64,000 nt of DNA. Source: Fusobacterium necrophorum subsp. necrophorum. GTDB lineage: Bacteria > Fusobacteriota > Fusobacteriia > Fusobacteriales > Fusobacteriaceae. The notes beneath the pieces are model-generated. The model had not been told where the DNA came from. It searched no databases and saw nothing but the letters and a program-made list of their open reading frames with translations. Location of the stretch: assembly GCF_004006635.1 (NCBI RefSeq), contig NZ_CP034842.1, positions 1,488,001-1,552,000 on the forward strand, given 5' to 3'. The translations under genes were made by a program, and so were the position numbers. Shown here one piece after another: positions 61,392 to 64,000 of this stretch (positions are counted from its first letter, which is position 1; the number at the start of each line of letters is the position of its first letter).

Positions 61392-62662
61392 GCTTGTACC
61401 TTCCTTATTTTCCATTCATAAAGATAAGCCGCTAAGGTATTTCTGGCTTTCTCTAAGGAAATTTTTGCCTCCAAATATTTATCAAAAACTTCCATGACTT
61501 CAATATAATCCACTTTTCCCAAGTCATACTCCAATTTTTTTATTTCATATTTGGAATTTTCCAATTGAAAGTGATTTTGAGCTACTTGGTATTTAGAAAG
61601 ATAGTTATCATAATTAACTCTTTCCTGTTTTCTTTCCGCTGCTATTTCTTCTTCTCTTTGCTGTAAAAGTAGTTTCTCTTCTTTTATCTCATTTTCTTCT
61701 TTTCGGGAAGAATACTTGTCTGAAAACAACTTTTTACTCAATTTCATACTAACTACATCTTCCGCATCACGTTTTTGATTCTTGGAGATGTGCTCATAAC
61801 GAATGTTAATATCCGGTATTTTTTCCTCATACAAAGAATATTTTAATCCTTCTTCTTGCATTTTTAACTTCGCTTTTCGCTCCTCCAATTCCGCTTTTCC
61901 ATAGTCTTCCATGAAATCATCGATATTTATTTCTAAAAGTGGAATCTCTTGTAGTTTATCCTCCGGAAGAGAAATCCGAAATTCTCTTAAAAATCTTTCT
62001 TGATAGGCCTTTTTTTGTTTTTCTGAGACAGAAATCTCCAACTTTAAATTTTTTAATCCCAAATTTGCAGCCTGCCAGTCTATCTTTTTAGCCTTCCCTA
62101 AGCGATAAGACAATTTCAATTTTTCTTCTTCTTTTTCTAATCTCTTACTTTCTTGGTATTTTACCTCCAATTCATAAAGAGTATTTTTATAATCCCGGTA
62201 TAATTGGATTAAAGAAATCATCTTTTTTTGACGATTGTTCTGATAGGACCAAAAGTCCGCTTTTTTTTGCCATTTTATTTGTTCTTCCTGACTGTCATAT
62301 TTCGAGTAAAAAAGATCCTTAATATTCTTTTCTATTCCAATGCCAACAGAGTCTCCTTTTTTTTCTGCGGTATTATAAGCGGAGGCAAAGAAAGGACCAA
62401 ATTGAAGAGTTCCTTTTTTGGTATAATCATTTCTTTCTCCTGTACGATGATTCTCATTATATTCAGCAGTTGCCACAAGTCCATCTTGAAAATCCCGACG
62501 TTTGATATGTTGTTCTTTTAACAAAAGACTTTTCTGTTGTAATTCGTACTTTTCCTCTTCATATGAATTTATAGAAAATGTTTCCAACATTTCTTCTAAA
62601 CTCTGCTCTTTGGCTAAAACTGAAAAAGAAAGGCAGAAAAAAAGTAATATATATTTTTTCAT
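61388..62662 (-). CDS. TolC family outer-membrane efflux protein
   Basis: 424 aa. Signal peptide MKKYILLFFCLSFSVLA. Two long helical repeats with extended coiled coils (EKEEEKLKLSYRLGKAKKID; QLENSKYEIKKLEYDLGKVD) and YIEVMEVFDKYLEAKISLEK, typical of the outer-membrane efflux family. First gene of the tripartite efflux operon, followed by adaptor, ATPase and permease. Confidence 0.85.
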   Translation of the reverse strand: MKKYILLFFCLSFSVLAKEQSLEEMLETFSINSYEEEKYELQQKSLLLKEQHIKRRDFQDGLVATAEYNENHRTGERNDYTKKGTLQFGPFFASAYNTAEKKGDSVGIGIEKNIKDLFYSKYDSQEEQIKWQKKADFWSYQNNRQKKMISLIQLYRDYKNTLYELEVKYQESKRLEKEEEKLKLSYRLGKAKKIDWQAANLGLKNLKLEISVSEKQKKAYQERFLREFRISLPEDKLQEIPLLEINIDDFMEDYGKAELEERKAKLKMQEEGLKYSLYEEKIPDINIRYEHISKNQKRDAEDVVSMKLSKKLFSDKYSSRKEENEIKEEKLLLQQREEEIAAERKQERVNYDNYLSKYQVAQNHFQLENSKYEIKKLEYDLGKVDYIEVMEVFDKYLEAKISLEKARNTLAAYLYEWKIRKVQA

Positions 62663-62680
62663 AAAAAACTCCTAAATTGT

Positions 62681-63265
62681 TTACATTATAAATTGCTTAT
62701 TTTTATACTCCACCACTCGTATTTCTGTGTTTTCCGGTAATTTTTCTTCTTTCAAATGTTCCAAATTTCCATAACGTAAATCAGTGAATAAAATTTGCAA
62801 AGTCATTCCATGACTTACGACCAAAATAATATCCTCTTCTTTGTGTTTTTCTACCAATTTTTGCATTCCCTGCTTGAGACGAGCTTGAATTTCCTCAAAG
62901 CGTTCTCCTGAAAAGGCACCGGGATTATAATTCAAATCCGCCTGTGTGTATTTCTCATATTCTTCCGGATATAATTTTAAAAAATCTCCCTTTGTCTTTC
63001 CTTCCAATTCTCCCATAGAAATTTCAATGAATTCATCCATAATTTCTATAGGGATTTCTCTTCCCTTTTGAATTTCTTGAGCTGTCTTCTTAGCTCTCCC
63101 CAAAGAAGAAGAATACAGACTCGTAAAAGGAATTTCTCTCAGCTGCTCTGCAATTTTTTTGGCTTGCTCCTCCCCTCTTGCTGTCAAAGGAGAATTTTTT
63201 CTTCCTTGAAAGCGTCTTTGTGTATTCCACTCCGTTTCCCCATGTCGTACAAAATATAACTTCAT
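62681..63265 (-). CDS. Histidine phosphatase family protein (PhoE/CobC-like)
   Basis: 194 aa from ATG 63265. LYFVRHGETEWNTQRRFQGR carries the catalytic RHG, LYSSSLGRAKKTAQEI the second Arg, SMGELEGKTKGDF the acidic residue and VVSHGMTLQILF the second His. The length is typical. It starts 15 nt after ruvA and leads into the efflux operon. The substrate is unknown. Confidence 0.9.
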   Translation of the reverse strand: MKLYFVRHGETEWNTQRRFQGRKNSPLTARGEEQAKKIAEQLREIPFTSLYSSSLGRAKKTAQEIQKGREIPIEIMDEFIEISMGELEGKTKGDFLKLYPEEYEKYTQADLNYNPGAFSGERFEEIQARLKQGMQKLVEKHKEEDIILVVSHGMTLQILFTDLRYGNLEHLKEEKLPENTEIRVVEYKNKQFIM

Positions 63266-63280
63266 TTTCTCTTTCCTCAT

Positions 63281-63868
63281 TTATGATTGTTTCATTTTCT
63301 TTAAAATACCTTTCATTGCCTCTTCCAAACTTTGATATTCCACCCAAGTCTCCTGTTGTAATAATTGCTCGATTTCTTTTTTGGCATAACCGAGATTTTC
63401 CAGAGCACTTGCTATATCTTCCGCCCAAGTGACAGCACTGTTCTCTTCCATTTTTTCTTCCACTCCAAAATGTTTTACTTTGGACTGAATATCTAAAATC
63501 ATTTGCTGTGCTTTCTTTTCTCCCAACTTTGGAATTTTTTTTAAGCAGGCTATTTTTTCTTCCTGGATATAGGCAACAAGCTGCTCTACAGAATAAGTGG
63601 AAAGAGCTGCTAAAGCAAGACTGATTCCGATTCCTTTCACAGAAAGCAACAATTCAAACAACTTCCTTTCCTTTTCTTCCAAGAATCCAATCAGCTTATA
63701 TTCTCCTTCTCGAATATGATTATAGATATAGATTTGATATTCTTGTCCAAGTTCTATCTTTTCATACATTCGTAGAGAAATATAAACTCGATAAGCAACT
63801 CCATGAACATCCAAAGCAAAGTATTCTGGTTTTTTATAAGACACAAACCCTCTTAAATATTCAAACAT
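63281..63868 (-). CDS. ruvA: Holliday junction branch migration protein RuvA
   Basis: 195 aa. MFEYLRGFVSYKKPEYFALD is the RuvA OB-fold start; LLSVKGIGISLALAALSTYS and LKKIPKLGEKKAQQMILDIQ are the two HhH motifs; domain III at the end (ALENLGYAKKEIEQLL) contacts RuvB. RuvB is not adjacent. The ATG lies 4 nt before the uvrA stop. Confidence 0.95.
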   Translation of the reverse strand: MFEYLRGFVSYKKPEYFALDVHGVAYRVYISLRMYEKIELGQEYQIYIYNHIREGEYKLIGFLEEKERKLFELLLSVKGIGISLALAALSTYSVEQLVAYIQEEKIACLKKIPKLGEKKAQQMILDIQSKVKHFGVEEKMEENSAVTWAEDIASALENLGYAKKEIEQLLQQETWVEYQSLEEAMKGILKKMKQS

Positions 63869-63872
63869 ATCC

Positions 63873-64000
63873 TCACCTATTTTTCGTATTTTTTTGTTTT
63901 TTCTTCAAAATTTTTGCTAAGTATTTTCCGGTGTAACTTTCTTTTCTCTTCGCAATTTCCTCCGGAGTTCCTGTCGCTAAAACTTCTCCTCCTCTATCTC
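63873..64000 (-). CDS. uvrA: UvrA excinuclease subunit A, C-terminal end only
   Basis: The last 42 codons run off the window: DRGGEVLATGTPEEIAKRKE, then YTGKYLAKIL and a Lys/Asn-rich tail, stop at 63873. GGEVVAxGTPEE and YTGxYL are the usual UvrA end. It is the upstream gene of ruvA in the same direction, so DNA repair genes start this leftward unit. Confidence 0.9.
   Translation of the reverse strand, partial: DRGGEVLATGTPEEIAKRKESYTGKYLAKILKKKQKNTKNR

Overview
The window is AT-rich and gene-dense. It looks like a chromosome segment of an anaerobic, fermentative Gram-negative bacterium, most probably a Fusobacterium of the F. necrophorum / F. gonidiaformans kind. Supporting signs are the CoA-thioester fermentation genes with an ETF pair, outer-membrane genes (TolC, a GDSL autotransporter), the strong A/T codon bias, and IS605, ISL3, IS30 and IS91-like elements. 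The species is an inference from gene content; no rRNA or tRNA gene is visible.

Layout: (1) 1-9.8 kb, plus strand: an acyl-CoA metabolism operon with a class III CoA-transferase, two acyl-CoA dehydrogenases, EtfBA, a MaoC-type hydratase, a crotonase, a two-domain CoA-transferase and a GntP permease. (2) 9.9-11.4 kb: gltS, with a CRP-like palindrome upstream of its promoter. (3) 11.5-31.4 kb: a large type III-A CRISPR-Cas locus. It has an adaptation block (cas1, two tandem cas2, cas6), a decayed zone with a two-repeat mini-array and truncated genes, a putative protein methyltransferase, an IS605 element whose tnpB is broken by an ISL3 element, a main array of 27 full repeats plus one truncated repeat, an unknown 283-aa gene at the leader end, and a leftward effector operon: a CARF-HEPN ribonuclease, csx20, a second cas6, cas10, csm2, csm3, csm4 and a frameshifted csm5. 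Repeat ends and spacer content both indicate leftward transcription of the array, giving crRNAs antisense to mRNAs.

(4) 31.7-37.2 kb: a metal-uptake operon behind a CsoR-like palindrome. It encodes a ZnuABC-like importer, a second binding-protein-like gene and two secreted proteins whose predicted mature N-terminal residue is histidine. (5) 37.2-43.7 kb: two unknown genes, a tyrosine recombinase, an FTR1/P19 iron-uptake pair and a family 5 solute-binding lipoprotein. (6) 43.7-52.7 kb: an accessory zone with an IS91-like transposase carrying a nonsense codon, glyA, an IS30 element that truncates an ORF6N gene, and small hypothetical, immunity-like, broken and GNAT genes. (7) 52.7-56.3 kb: a 1148-aa GDSL-esterase autotransporter. 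(8) 56.3-64 kb, minus strand: a NifX-like protein with a His-rich tail and its DUF134 regulator, a methyltransferase, a MacAB/TolC-like efflux operon, a histidine phosphatase, ruvA and the end of uvrA.

The least described content is the CRISPR locus (paired cas2, paired cas6, Csx20 beside a CARF-HEPN effector, an unknown leader-end gene, spacers often carrying a ribosome-binding site and start codon) and the metal operon that combines a CsoR-type operator with N-terminal-histidine secreted proteins.
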